Part shown: piece after piece, positions 1 to 7,138 of the stretch | Layout of the letters: each line of letters opens with the position of its first letter | Position numbering within the stretch: position 1 is the first letter of the stretch | Assembly (NCBI GenBank): GCA_947174085.1 | Contig: CAMWHN010000043.1 | Location: 1-11,151 of the forward strand | Direction: 5' to 3' | DNA from: an uncultured Ruminococcus sp. | GTDB lineage: Bacteria > Bacillota > Clostridia > Oscillospirales > Ruminococcaceae | Length of the DNA: 11,151 nucleotides | The notes under the pieces: model-generated | The model's database searches: none | Seen by the model: only the letters and a program-made list of their open reading frames with translations | What the model was told of the DNA's origin: nothing | Translations under genes and position numbers: made by a program

Positions 1-16
1 ATCTATAAATAATCAA

Positions 17-505
17 CTATTTCTTAGATTTATTATTTTTTGTACCTGTTTTTTTCTGTTTTAATTCTTCAAATTTTTTTCTACGGCGTTGCACGTCCTG
101 CAATGCGACACTTAAATATTCTTCTACTTCATGAAAACGTCCTTTCACATAATTATCTGTTGCTTCACGAATGGCATCAGATTCATCTTTTGCTTTTGTA
201 ACAGCTTCTAACGCACGTTTTTTGGCTTCTTTTACAATTACTTCTTCATCTACAATTGCCTTGGCACGTTCTTCTGCCTGACGGACAATTTTTTCTGCTT
301 TTGCCTCAGCTTCTTTGATAATTCTATCACGGTCAAATTCTATCATTTGGGCATGCTTGACTTCTTGAGGAACATTTAACCTAGCATCATTAATTAATTC
401 TCGCATTCGTTCCGCATCAATTACAGATTTATGTGACGAAAACGGCACAGCCGTTGCTTTATCAAGCAACTCGTCCATATCTTCAAGAATTTCTTCAATA
501 CTCAT
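17..505 (-). CDS. Coiled-coil protein resembling F0 ATP synthase subunit b
   Basis: This 162-residue protein begins MSIEEILEDMDELLDKA. The frame is open to a TTG at 511, but the ATG at 505 suits the AAAGGGGAG site better and the TTG is only four bases from that site. After a short N-terminal region with VIDAERMRELINDARLNVP (about 28-46), residues 50-150 are almost wholly helical and rich in Ala, Glu and Lys (EAEAKAEKIVRQAEERAKAI and similar), a long coiled coil. The end is strongly basic (RRRKK, then a Lys/Asn tail). There is no membrane helix, so it is not subunit b itself. Clostridial genomes often carry such a gene after coaD, annotated as an ATPase or ATP synthase b-like protein, with role unknown. 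It overlaps coaD by 11 bases. Only 16 bases follow it in the window, without features. Confidence 0.85.
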   Translation of the reverse strand: MSIEEILEDMDELLDKATAVPFSSHKSVIDAERMRELINDARLNVPQEVKHAQMIEFDRDRIIKEAEAKAEKIVRQAEERAKAIVDEEVIVKEAKKRALEAVTKAKDESDAIREATDNYVKGRFHEVEEYLSVALQDVQRRRKKFEELKQKKTGTKNNKSKK

Positions 506-1007
506 CGTCAAAAGCTCCCCTTTCTTTCATCAATCGTTGCTGAATCATTTCTAAAATACATGCCGGTACAAATGGGCTAATATCGCCATTAAAATATGCA
601 ATTTGTTTTACAACGCTAGAACTTAAATACATATTTTCCTGACTTGTTGTCAAGAATACAGTTTCCGCACCTGCATATAATACTTTATTTGTTAAAGCCA
701 TTTGAAATTCATACTCAAAATCACTGACTGCACGCAAGCCTTTCACAATAGCAACGGCTTGTACACGTTTGACATAATCCACAAGCAGACCGTCCAGAAT
801 ATCAATCACAACATTATCTAAATGCGCCGTTGCCTCTGCAATCATAAGCATTCGTTCAGTAGCAGTAAAACTCGCTTCTTTTTTTGTTGCATTGGTAGAA
901 ATTAACACAATTACTTTATCAAACAGCATAGAAGCTCTTGTAATAATATCCAAATGCCCTAACGTTACAGGGTCGAAACTACCGGGGCAAACTGCAATTC
1001 TTCTCAT
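495..1007 (-). CDS. coaD: Pantetheine-phosphate adenylyltransferase
   Basis: CoaD adenylates 4'-phosphopantetheine with ATP to form dephospho-CoA, the penultimate step of CoA synthesis. The protein has 170 residues, close to the usual 160. The nucleotidyltransferase signature is clear: CPGSFDPVTLGHLDII (7-22) with the TxGH site ending at H18. Next come a Lys-rich ATKK loop near residue 40, VKGLRAVSDFEYEFQMALTN near residues 89-107 with the conserved Arg, and the C-terminal YLSSSVVKQIA motif near 128-138. GAGGAGG lies ten bases upstream of the ATG, within the end of rsmD. Its last 11 bases overlap the next gene. Confidence 0.96.
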   Translation of the reverse strand: MRRIAVCPGSFDPVTLGHLDIITRASMLFDKVIVLISTNATKKEASFTATERMLMIAEATAHLDNVVIDILDGLLVDYVKRVQAVAIVKGLRAVSDFEYEFQMALTNKVLYAGAETVFLTTSQENMYLSSSVVKQIAYFNGDISPFVPACILEMIQQRLMKERGAFDDEY

Positions 1008-1012
1008 GCCAT

Positions 1013-1561
1013 TTATACCTCCTCTTGCTTTTTAAATACTGATACTACTATTTTACCATAGAAATATTCTTTTTGCAAGTATAAATTCAAAATTTTTTCA
1101 GGTAATTTACAATCTATTTCATGTTCTGCAATAATTTTGCCATTTGATTTTAAAATTCTACTTAAACTAGGCATTATTTTTTCAAGAATCTGCATTCGAT
1201 ACGGCGCATCAAGAAAAATCATATCAAAAGCCTGTTCTGGACAAGCATTTAAATACTGCTCTGCTGTTCTGTGATATAATTCTGCATAATCTAGCAAACC
1301 AGTTATTTTTAAATTTTCTTTTACAATTGCTAATGCTTTTGCTGACTGGTCAACAAAAACAGCTTGTTTTGCACCACGGCTTAATGCTTCTATACCTAAT
1401 TGCCCACTTCCTGCAAATAAATCTAATATTCTTGCATGAGAAATCTCAAACTGAATTGCTGAAAACATACCTTCTTTTACTCTGTCAGTAGTTGGACGAA
1501 CGTCTAACCCCTCCAGCGTTTTTAATTTAATTCCTTTGGCACTACCTGTGATTACTCTCAT
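1013..1561 (-). CDS. rsmD: 16S rRNA guanine-N2 methyltransferase RsmD
   Basis: RsmD methylates N2 of G966 (E. coli numbering) in 16S rRNA of the 30S subunit using S-adenosylmethionine. The 182-residue protein has the family N-terminus RVITGSAKG.KLKTLEG..VRPTTDRVKEGMFS (residues 2-34), the SAM-binding loop LDLFAGSGQLGIEALSRGA (46-64) and acidic motif II (V70-D71). The catalytic motif normally written (D/N)PP(Y/F) reads D118-A-P-Y121, so the first Pro is replaced by Ala. The ATG overlaps the uvrC stop. coaD follows five bases after the stop, the rsmD-coaD pairing seen in many Firmicutes, and the coaD ribosome binding site is made by the last rsmD codons. Confidence 0.94.
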   Translation of the reverse strand: MRVITGSAKGIKLKTLEGLDVRPTTDRVKEGMFSAIQFEISHARILDLFAGSGQLGIEALSRGAKQAVFVDQSAKALAIVKENLKITGLLDYAELYHRTAEQYLNACPEQAFDMIFLDAPYRMQILEKIMPSLSRILKSNGKIIAEHEIDCKLPEKILNLYLQKEYFYGKIVVSVFKKQEEV

Positions 1562-3411
1562 GAAAAATCCTCCTGTTCTATTTCCAATTCATGCAGATAG
1601 TTATATACATGCAAAGCCGTTTTTTCAGAAATGCCTGCTTTTTGCAAATCCTGTACACTTGCCGATAACAGCGCATTTCTGGTTTTAAAATATAACATTA
1701 ATTTTTGCGCACGTTTTTCGCCGATACCCTCTATTTTTGTCAGCTCCGAAGAAAAGCTATATTTTTTATGTTTTTTATGCATATAAGCAACTGCATATCT
1801 ATGCACTTCATCTTGGATTCTAGTAATTAAATAAAATGCATTCTGTGTACTGGAAATACTAATTTCACCATCATTGGTTGCAATTGCTCTGGTTCTGTGC
1901 TTATTATCTTTCACCATGCCGAATACAGCGATTTCTGGTGCTATTTCCTGTATTATTTCCTGAACAGCATGAACATGCCCTTTACCGCCGTCTAATAATA
2001 TTAAATCTGGTTTTCTGCCAAATCCAGTATTATTATTATTATCTAAATATTTTAATCTTCTGCGAATTACTTCTTGCATGCAAGCATAGTCATTTTGATT
2101 TTGTAAATTTTTAATTTTAAAACGCCTATACGCTTTTTTCAACGGTCTGCCATTCTCAAAAACAACCATTCCGGCAACCATAGATTCTGATTCTGACCCA
2201 AAATTAGAAATATCATAAGCTTCAATATATTCTGGAATATTAGACATGCCTAATAATTTACCTAACGCTTCTATTGCCAATAATTCTTTGCTGGTTCTAT
2301 TTTCATGAATTGCAATGTATTCCATAGCATTATGTTTCGCCATATGAACCAGTTGCAAGCCATTGCCTTTTTTAGGCACAAGTAATTTAATTTTATATCC
2401 TGCCTGTTCTGATAACATATTTTCAATAAATTTCATTTCTGCTAATTCAGATTCTAATAAAATCATTTTTGGCAAATCTGTTCTGCCATGATAAAACTGC
2501 AATACAAATGCATCTAATACAGATTCTTCTATGTTTATATTTTCTTGAAAATTAAAATTTAATTTATCATATAATTTTCCTTCACGATATACCAAAACAG
2601 AAATACATAAATTATCTTGATAATTTGCAACGGCAATAATATCCGTATTTTTAAAATTATTATCTATAATTTTTTGAGATTCGCTTGCTTTTTGAATTGC
2701 TTTAATTCTATCCCGTAATATTACAGCTCTTTCAAAATCCAAATTTTCTGACGCTTCTTCCATTTCTTTCTGCATACGTTCTATAGAATTAATACTTCCG
2801 TTCTGAATATAATTAATTGCCTGTAAAATTAATTTTTGATAATCTTCTTGAGAAATATGCCCCTGACAAATACCTGAACATTTTTTTATATAATAATTCA
2901 AACATGGTCTGGCTTTTTTAAAACTCTGCGGAAATTTTTTACAGCAAGTCGGTAATTTAAATATATTATTTACTTCTTCTACAACAGATTTTGCAACAAA
3001 TCCGCTTGTATAAGTTTTAATATATTTTCCGGTACTTGTTTTTTGTTTTTCCACTGTAATTCTGGGATATTCTTCCTGAGATATTTTAATATAATAAAAG
3101 CCTTTGTCATCTTTGAGCAAAATATTATAATCCGGCTGATGCTGTTTAATTAAACTGCATTCTAATAATAAAGCTTCCTGTTCGGAATCCGTGACAATAA
3201 AATCATAATCCCATACATGAGAAATCATTTTTTCAACTTTCGGCAAATGTTCTGCACCAATTCTAAAATAGCTACTCACACGCTTATGTAAATTTTTTGC
3301 TTTGCCAATATAAATAATTTGATTTTTTTTATCTTTCATGAGATAAACGCCCGCAGAATCTGTTAATTTTGCTGTTTTTTCTCTTAAATATAATAATCTG
3401 GTATTTAGCAA
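1558..3411 (-). CDS. uvrC: Excinuclease ABC subunit C
   Basis: UvrC makes both incisions around DNA lesions in nucleotide excision repair with UvrA and UvrB. The frame is open from a GTG at 3420 (620 residues); the TTG at 3411 gives 617. In 620-residue numbering the GIY-YIG nuclease spans about 20-100 (G24-V-Y26, Y37-I-G39, E82 to E87). A Cys cluster follows (C159/C160, C173, C181, C185) at spacings like those reported for an iron-sulphur site in E. coli UvrC. The UVR (UvrB-binding) segment is at about 209-244. The RNase H-like nuclease has D403 (AYDIS), D444, D477 (LLDGGKGH) and H540 (DEVHRYAV), and tandem helix-hairpin-helix motifs lie at about 562-612. The stop overlaps the rsmD start as ATGA. 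All nuclease residues are present. Confidence 0.96.
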   Translation of the reverse strand: MLNTRLLYLREKTAKLTDSAGVYLMKDKKNQIIYIGKAKNLHKRVSSYFRIGAEHLPKVEKMISHVWDYDFIVTDSEQEALLLECSLIKQHQPDYNILLKDDKGFYYIKISQEEYPRITVEKQKTSTGKYIKTYTSGFVAKSVVEEVNNIFKLPTCCKKFPQSFKKARPCLNYYIKKCSGICQGHISQEDYQKLILQAINYIQNGSINSIERMQKEMEEASENLDFERAVILRDRIKAIQKASESQKIIDNNFKNTDIIAVANYQDNLCISVLVYREGKLYDKLNFNFQENINIEESVLDAFVLQFYHGRTDLPKMILLESELAEMKFIENMLSEQAGYKIKLLVPKKGNGLQLVHMAKHNAMEYIAIHENRTSKELLAIEALGKLLGMSNIPEYIEAYDISNFGSESESMVAGMVVFENGRPLKKAYRRFKIKNLQNQNDYACMQEVIRRRLKYLDNNNNTGFGRKPDLILLDGGKGHVHAVQEIIQEIAPEIAVFGMVKDNKHRTRAIATNDGEISISSTQNAFYLITRIQDEVHRYAVAYMHKKHKKYSFSSELTKIEGIGEKRAQKLMLYFKTRNALLSASVQDLQKAGISEKTALHVYNYLHELEIEQEDFS

Positions 3412-3416
3412 GAAAA

Positions 3417-3423
3417 TCACCTC
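3417..3423 (-). promoter_or_regulatory. Ribosome binding site that sets the uvrC start at TTG
   Basis: GAGGTGA on the minus strand is followed after five bases by TTG (3409-3411). The alternative in-frame GTG (3418-3420) lies inside this site and cannot use it. The TTG start is therefore preferred. Confidence 0.6.
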
Positions 3424-3431
3424 GAAATTTT

Positions 3432-3457
3432 GCCCTGATGTAACATATCATCAGGGC
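3432..3457 (-). promoter_or_regulatory. Nine-base-pair hairpin between the membrane gene and uvrC
   Basis: GCCCTGATG (3432-3440) and CATCAGGGC (3449-3457) form a perfect stem with an eight-base loop. In the transcribed direction the stem is followed by AAAATTTCG, not a U run, so it is not a typical intrinsic terminator. It ends eight bases before the uvrC GAGGTGA site. It could attenuate read-through, mark an RNA-processing site, or affect initiation of uvrC. It is one of the few GC-rich stems in this AT-rich window. Confidence 0.5.
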
Positions 3458-3470
3458 TAATTATTTATGA

Positions 3471-4091
3471 TTACTCATCAAAAAACGAACTTTTAAATTT
3501 ATATTCTTTAGCTTTATCGCCGTGACAGTCAATCATAATACGTTCTTGTGATAATAAAAACCGCATCATAGAAAAAAATACAACATAGGCAATAGAATTA
3601 GCAAACAAAGAAACATAAACATGTAAGCCAAATACAACGCCAAACATGCCGGATAAAATAATAGTTTCTGTAATAATAATTGCAATTTCTAGTGATATAT
3701 TTTTAGGCTCTAACGACAGATAGGTAAAACAAATCACAGCCGAAAAAATTGAATGTGCTAAATTCAATGCCATAGACGCTGAATTATAAAAGCTAATTTT
3801 ATCTGCGTTAAAATCCATAATCATGATAATAATTTCAGTTATTAAATAAATTAGCATTGCTGTTTTCATGATATATCTTTCACGAACGATTTTGCAAAAA
3901 TTAATCAACGAAAATAGCATAAATACAAAACCGCCTGTTTCGACTGTATAAGCTGTAATTTCTAATGCAACAATTTCTAAATTATGTCTTTTAATAGACC
4001 AGTAATACACGACTGATACAAACGTAAATATTAAAAATAAAATATTCGCATACTGTCCACAAATAAAACAGCGTTTTAATTTCGGATGCAC
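3471..4091 (-). CDS. Uncharacterised six-helix membrane protein downstream of purD
   Basis: This is a 206-residue integral membrane protein starting with GTG. The start is supported by AGGGGTGA six bases upstream, a site that contains the purD stop codon, so translation is likely coupled to purD. About six hydrophobic helices are visible (roughly residues 13-32, 42-64, 75-93, 103-124, 131-152 and 154-180). The N-terminus carries a CFIC (CxxC) pair at residues 8-11 just before the first helix. Acidic residues occur in or near helices (EITAYTVETGG, about residues 44-54). The C-terminal tail of about 25 residues is hydrophilic, KEYKFKSSFFDE. I do not recognise a family. A hairpin lies after the stop. 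A purine-related role is suggested only by position. Confidence 0.8.
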   Translation of the reverse strand: MHPKLKRCFICGQYANILFLIFTFVSVVYYWSIKRHNLEIVALEITAYTVETGGFVFMLFSLINFCKIVRERYIMKTAMLIYLITEIIIMIMDFNADKISFYNSASMALNLAHSIFSAVICFTYLSLEPKNISLEIAIIITETIILSGMFGVVFGLHVYVSLFANSIAYVVFFSMMRFLLSQERIMIDCHGDKAKEYKFKSSFFDE

Positions 4092-4097
4092 AAGGCA

Positions 4098-5381
4098 TCA
4101 CCCCTGTTTCGCACGCAATGCACGTTGTCCAATATCATGACGGTAATGCATTTTTTCAAAACTAATTTCTTCTACACACTGATAAGCCTGTGTAAGTGCT
4201 TGCTCCAGTGTATCAGCAACCGCTGTTACGCCGAGTACTCTGCCACCTGCTGTAAAAAATTGATTCTCTTCAAATTTCGTTCCTGCATGATAGACAAATG
4301 CATTTTTGACTTGTCCTTTTTCATCTAAACCAGAAATTAATTTATTATTTTCATATTTGACTGGATAACCACCACTTGCCATAACAACACAAGCAGAATT
4401 TTGATTTTTCCATGTGACAGGCAATTCTGCAAGCGTTCCATCATAAATTGCAAGCATAATATCTACTAAATCTGTATCTAACAAAGGTAATACAACTTGT
4501 GTTTCAGGGTCACCAAATCGGCAATTATATTCAATGACTTTTGCACCCTGTTCTGTAAGCATTAAGCCAAAATATAAACACCCTGTAAAAGTTCTGCCCT
4601 CTTTTTCCATAGCCTGAATCGTTGGCTTGAAAATTTTCTCCATACATTCTTGTGCAATTTCTTCTGTATAATATGGATTAGGCGCAATTGTTCCCATACC
4701 ACCAGTATTTAAGCCCTCATCATTATCTAATGCTCTTTTATGATCCATAGAAGAAATCATTGGGATAATTGTTTTGCCGTCTGTAAATGACAAAACAGAA
4801 ACTTCTGGGCCTGTTAAAAATTCTTCAATGACAATTCTGGCACTGCTTTCACCAAATTTCTTATTATCAATCATTTCAGTGACAGCTTCGATTGCTTCTT
4901 GTTCATTCTGGGCTAAAATGACACCTTTGCCCAATGCTAAGCCGTCTGCTTTAATTACAGTCGGATAAGAATTTTGCTGTTTGATATAATCAATTGCAGA
5001 TGCACTATCTGTAAATACTTCATATGCACCTGTAGGAATCTGATATTTTTTCATTAATTCTTTAGAAAAAATTTTACTTCCCTCAATAATCGCAGCATTT
5101 GCTTTAGGTCCAAATGTTTTGAATCCCTCTGCTTGTAATGCATCTACCATGCCTAAAACTAATGGGTCATCAGGTGCAACAACAACTAAATCTGGCTGTA
5201 ATTGCTTTGCAAGTGCAACAACACCAACAATATCTGTTGCTTTCACATCAAAGCATTTTGCATATCTGGAAATGCCACCATTCCCAGGTGTGCAATATAA
5301 TTCTGTTACTTTCGGACTTTCAGCAAGTTTCATAATAATGGCATGTTCACGACCGCCACCGCCGACAACTAAAATTTTCAT
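4098..5381 (-). CDS. purD: Phosphoribosylamine-glycine ligase (GAR synthetase)
   Basis: PurD joins glycine to 5-phosphoribosylamine using ATP, the second step of purine synthesis. The 427-residue length is standard. It has the N-terminal MKILVVGGGGREHA loop (1-14), PDDPLVLGMVD (70-80, where many homologues have PEAPL), the ATP-grasp segments KADGLALGKGV (144-154) and IEEFLTGPEVS (185-195), NTGGMGT (225-231), and EYNCRFGDPETQ (284-295) for metal and phosphate binding. A strong AAAGGAGG box sits about eight bases before the ATG. The next gene starts seven bases after the stop region, its ribosome binding site overlapping the purD TGA. The gene is complete, with no missing motifs. Confidence 0.97.
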   Translation of the reverse strand: MKILVVGGGGREHAIIMKLAESPKVTELYCTPGNGGISRYAKCFDVKATDIVGVVALAKQLQPDLVVVAPDDPLVLGMVDALQAEGFKTFGPKANAAIIEGSKIFSKELMKKYQIPTGAYEVFTDSASAIDYIKQQNSYPTVIKADGLALGKGVILAQNEQEAIEAVTEMIDNKKFGESSARIVIEEFLTGPEVSVLSFTDGKTIIPMISSMDHKRALDNDEGLNTGGMGTIAPNPYYTEEIAQECMEKIFKPTIQAMEKEGRTFTGCLYFGLMLTEQGAKVIEYNCRFGDPETQVVLPLLDTDLVDIMLAIYDGTLAELPVTWKNQNSACVVMASGGYPVKYENNKLISGLDEKGQVKNAFVYHAGTKFEENQFFTAGGRVLGVTAVADTLEQALTQAYQCVEEISFEKMHYRHDIGQRALRAKQG

Positions 5382-5394
5382 AGAAAAAACCTCC

Positions 5395-5414
5395 TTTTTA
5401 ATAATTATTAAAAA
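5395..5414. repeat. Perfect 20-base AT-only palindrome upstream of purD
   Basis: The sequence TTTTTAATAATTATTAAAAA reads the same on both strands. It covers the stop codon of the 88-residue gene (5408-5410) and abuts the AAAGGAGG site of purD. A weak hairpin or a protein-binding site is possible. In such AT-rich DNA chance is also possible. Confidence 0.4.
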
Positions 5415-5674
5415 AATTTTTTTCGCATAGCATGCAAGAATAGTTCCGTAATCTCATAATCGCTTGCGTCACCTAGCACGCTATCAATGCCACAATAAGG
5501 ACAAATTGCCGTTTTTGCTTCTCTATCATTTACCCAATCATCAACAAGATTTGCGTTAAAAAATTTTTCACAATAAAAGCAACCACATAAATTACTTTTT
5601 TGAATTTGTTCTTGATTCTGAAAACTAGCTTTATGTGCTTGTTGTAGATAATCTTCATTAAAATTTATTTCCAT
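5408..5674 (-). CDS. Small CxxC/CxxC protein, probable zinc-binding cytoplasmic protein
   Basis: The frame is open from 5728, but the start at the ATG ending at 5674 is preferred because AAGGA lies six to seven bases upstream and it follows the stop of copy D by one base. That gives 88 residues. The landmarks are C30-G-C32-F-Y-C35-EKFF, a Trp47 helix, and C58-P-Y-C61-GIDSVLGDASDYEIT, with a basic-aromatic end MRKKFF. The GCFYC...CPxCGIDSV pattern belongs to a widespread bacterial family of small cytoplasmic proteins of unknown role. The four Cys (two CxxC pairs) suggest a zinc-ribbon-like site, as an inference. It sits directly upstream of purD and is probably co-transcribed with it. Confidence 0.85.
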   Translation of the reverse strand: MEINFNEDYLQQAHKASFQNQEQIQKSNLCGCFYCEKFFNANLVDDWVNDREAKTAICPYCGIDSVLGDASDYEITELFLHAMRKKFF

Positions 5675-5675
5675 G

Positions 5676-6155
5676 TTAGTTTCCTTCTTTTTGAGAATTT
5701 GTGATATATAATTCAATTGCACCAGCACAGCAAATTAACACAAGTGAAGCAAACTGTAATACAGAAACAAATGACAATACCATACGTACAATACCGAATA
5801 ATGCAAGGCTATCTGCTCCGTCAAGAGATGTTATACCTGTCATAATTGTTGTTGTATAAATAAAATTACTCAAAAGTGTTTTTATGATATATAGTAAAGG
5901 TGCAAGAATGACAGTGACAATACTGTTAACAAGTGTGATATCTCTCTTGAGATAACTCCATAAGCAGACAGCTCCAAACGGAAAAATACACAATGCTTGT
6001 CCGACCAAAGAGAGTTGCACATACAAAGACAATTCTGCTGTTAAATCAGGAGCAAATAGTCCTGTATAAAGATTTGGGAAAAAGATGATAATAAATTGCA
6101 GTACGAAATAAATCCCGAAACAAATCAAAGATGCAAGAGACAATTTTTTTGTCAT
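5676..6155 (-). CDS. Four-helix membrane protein, copy D of the array
   Basis: This is an intact 159-residue membrane protein of the same family: MTKKLSLASLICF start, FAPDLTAELSLYVQLSLVGQ before helix 2, LCIFPFGAVCLW, NSIVTVILAPLLY, and SVLQFASLVLICCAGAIELYIT at the end. Helices are at about residues 5-27, 43-66, 76-98 and 122-148. The Trp after AVCL and the LQFASLVLICC segment pair it with copy B and separate it from A and C. Its ATG overlaps the stop of copy C as ATGA, with a GAGGGGG-like box upstream. One base separates its stop from the next gene, whose ribosome binding site lies inside the end of this gene. Function is unknown; its place within a purine operon could suggest a transport or sensing role, but nothing in the sequence shows this. 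Confidence 0.85.
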   Translation of the reverse strand: MTKKLSLASLICFGIYFVLQFIIIFFPNLYTGLFAPDLTAELSLYVQLSLVGQALCIFPFGAVCLWSYLKRDITLVNSIVTVILAPLLYIIKTLLSNFIYTTTIMTGITSLDGADSLALFGIVRMVLSFVSVLQFASLVLICCAGAIELYITNSQKEGN

Positions 6156-6640
6156 AATTCCCCCTCATTTCTTTCATATTTTGTGATGTATAATGCAATT
6201 GCACCAGCACAGCAAACTAATATTAGCGAAGCTTTTTCCAAACAGGAAATCATTCCAGTTGCTGTACGAATATAATTTAACAATGCAATCCCGTCCATTC
6301 CCACAAGGGAAATAAAATCTGAATGATTTACAGTTTGCATATATATAAAATTACTTAGAATTATTCCCGTTAAATATAGTATAGGTGCAAGAATGACGAT
6401 ACTATAGCTATTCATTTTCGTGATATTTTCTTTAAAATAGCTAAAGCAACAAACAGCTCCAAATGGTAAAATACACAGTGCCTGTCCAACTAAGGACAGC
6501 TGAACAGACAAAGGTAATTCTACTGTTAAATCAGGAGCGAATGCCCATAAATAAAGATTTGGGAAAAAAATTATCACGAACTGCAATATAAAATATATTA
6601 CAAAACATAGCAATGAAGCAAGAGATAATTTTTTTATCAT
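6152..6640 (-). CDS. Four-helix membrane protein, copy C of the array
   Basis: This is an intact 162-residue integral membrane protein with four predicted helices (about residues 5-27, 45-66, 77-98 and 128-150) and short polar ends. Its first 64 residues differ from copy A at only about three positions (MIKKLSLASLL versus MTKKLSFASLL, then N for K after IIFFP). The C-terminal 95 residues are much more diverged. It carries FAPDLTVELPLSVQLSLVGQ before helix 2, LCILPFGAVC, ILSNFIYMQTVN and the ending YITKYERNEGEL. The ATG lies in an ATGA overlap with the stop of copy B, with GAGGT upstream. It overlaps copy D in the same way. No catalytic motif, Cys pair or transporter signature is visible, and I do not recognise the family. 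Confidence 0.85.
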   Translation of the reverse strand: MIKKLSLASLLCFVIYFILQFVIIFFPNLYLWAFAPDLTVELPLSVQLSLVGQALCILPFGAVCCFSYFKENITKMNSYSIVILAPILYLTGIILSNFIYMQTVNHSDFISLVGMDGIALLNYIRTATGMISCLEKASLILVCCAGAIALYITKYERNEGEL

Positions 6641-7138
6641 AATGTAACCTCATTTCTTCCATGTATTTCATATTTTGTGATATGTAATGCAACTGTACTT
6701 GTACAACAAATTAATACTAGTGAAGCAAATTGTAATAAAGAAACAAGTGACAATATCATATACATAGTAGTAAATAATGTATTTTCTCCGTTATCAAATA
6801 CCGAACTCTGCATTTCAATAAATGCCAAACTTCTCATAGAAAATTCAATATCCAAAAAACGGCTTAGAATTTCTGCAATACTATAACATAATGGTGCAAG
6901 AATAACAGTAATCAGGCTAGTAACAAATGTCATATTTTTTTTTTGAATAATTCCAAAAACTAATAGCTCCAAATGGCAAAATATATAATACTTGCCAAAT
7001 AAAAGATAATCTTACAAAAAAACTGTTTGTTTCTATATTTCCTATTGTATAAAAATCTGGAAAATAAATAATCTCAATCTGCAACATACAACAAATCATA
7101 AAACATTGCAAAGAAACAAGAGATAGTTTTTTTATCAA
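6637..7138 (-). pseudogene. Membrane protein copy B, frameshifted at an A10 run
   Basis: The unit begins at LIKKLSLVSLQCF (TTG at 7138, in frame with copy A) and ends with EVTL at 6637. Its first part is read in the frame of copy A and stops at 6917. The rest (NMTFVTSLITVILAPL to the ITKYE tail) lies one frame over. The break is at ten consecutive A residues on the coding strand (6935-6944). With nine A residues the sequence reads S-K-K-N-M-T-F-V-T, matching KKNIT and KRDIT of copies A and D, and gives one uninterrupted protein of about 166 residues. Its C-terminal half is closest to copy D (LSLVSLLQFASLVLICC). The N-terminal half has diverged more than the others, including loss of the FAPDLT segment, which suggests relaxed selection. 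Slippage at the run could still make some full-length product. The end overlaps the ATG of copy C. Confidence 0.7.

Noticed and set aside
2028..2042. Short ATT trinucleotide repeat in uvrC
   Set aside because: It encodes a run of four Asn in a poorly conserved loop and keeps the frame; it is ordinary in AT-rich coding DNA.
1878..2114. Plus-strand open frame opposite uvrC, and similar plus-strand frames at 4086-4328, 6677-6886, 9689-9967 and 10703-10948
   Set aside because: All are antisense to genes with clear motifs or membrane-protein character and show no initiation signals.
3432..3457. Intrinsic terminator after the six-helix membrane gene
   Set aside because: The stem is good, but neither strand has a proper U run after it, so it is listed only as a hairpin.
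4774..5430. Several plus-strand open frames opposite purD
   Set aside because: They are antisense shadows of purD, overlap one another, and lack ribosome binding sites or protein-like composition.
6637..6972. Separate 111-residue gene starting at TTG 6972
   Set aside because: The first residues are the out-of-frame reading of the copy B N-terminal half, and homology with the sister copies begins only after the A10 run. It is the second half of a broken unit, not an independent gene.
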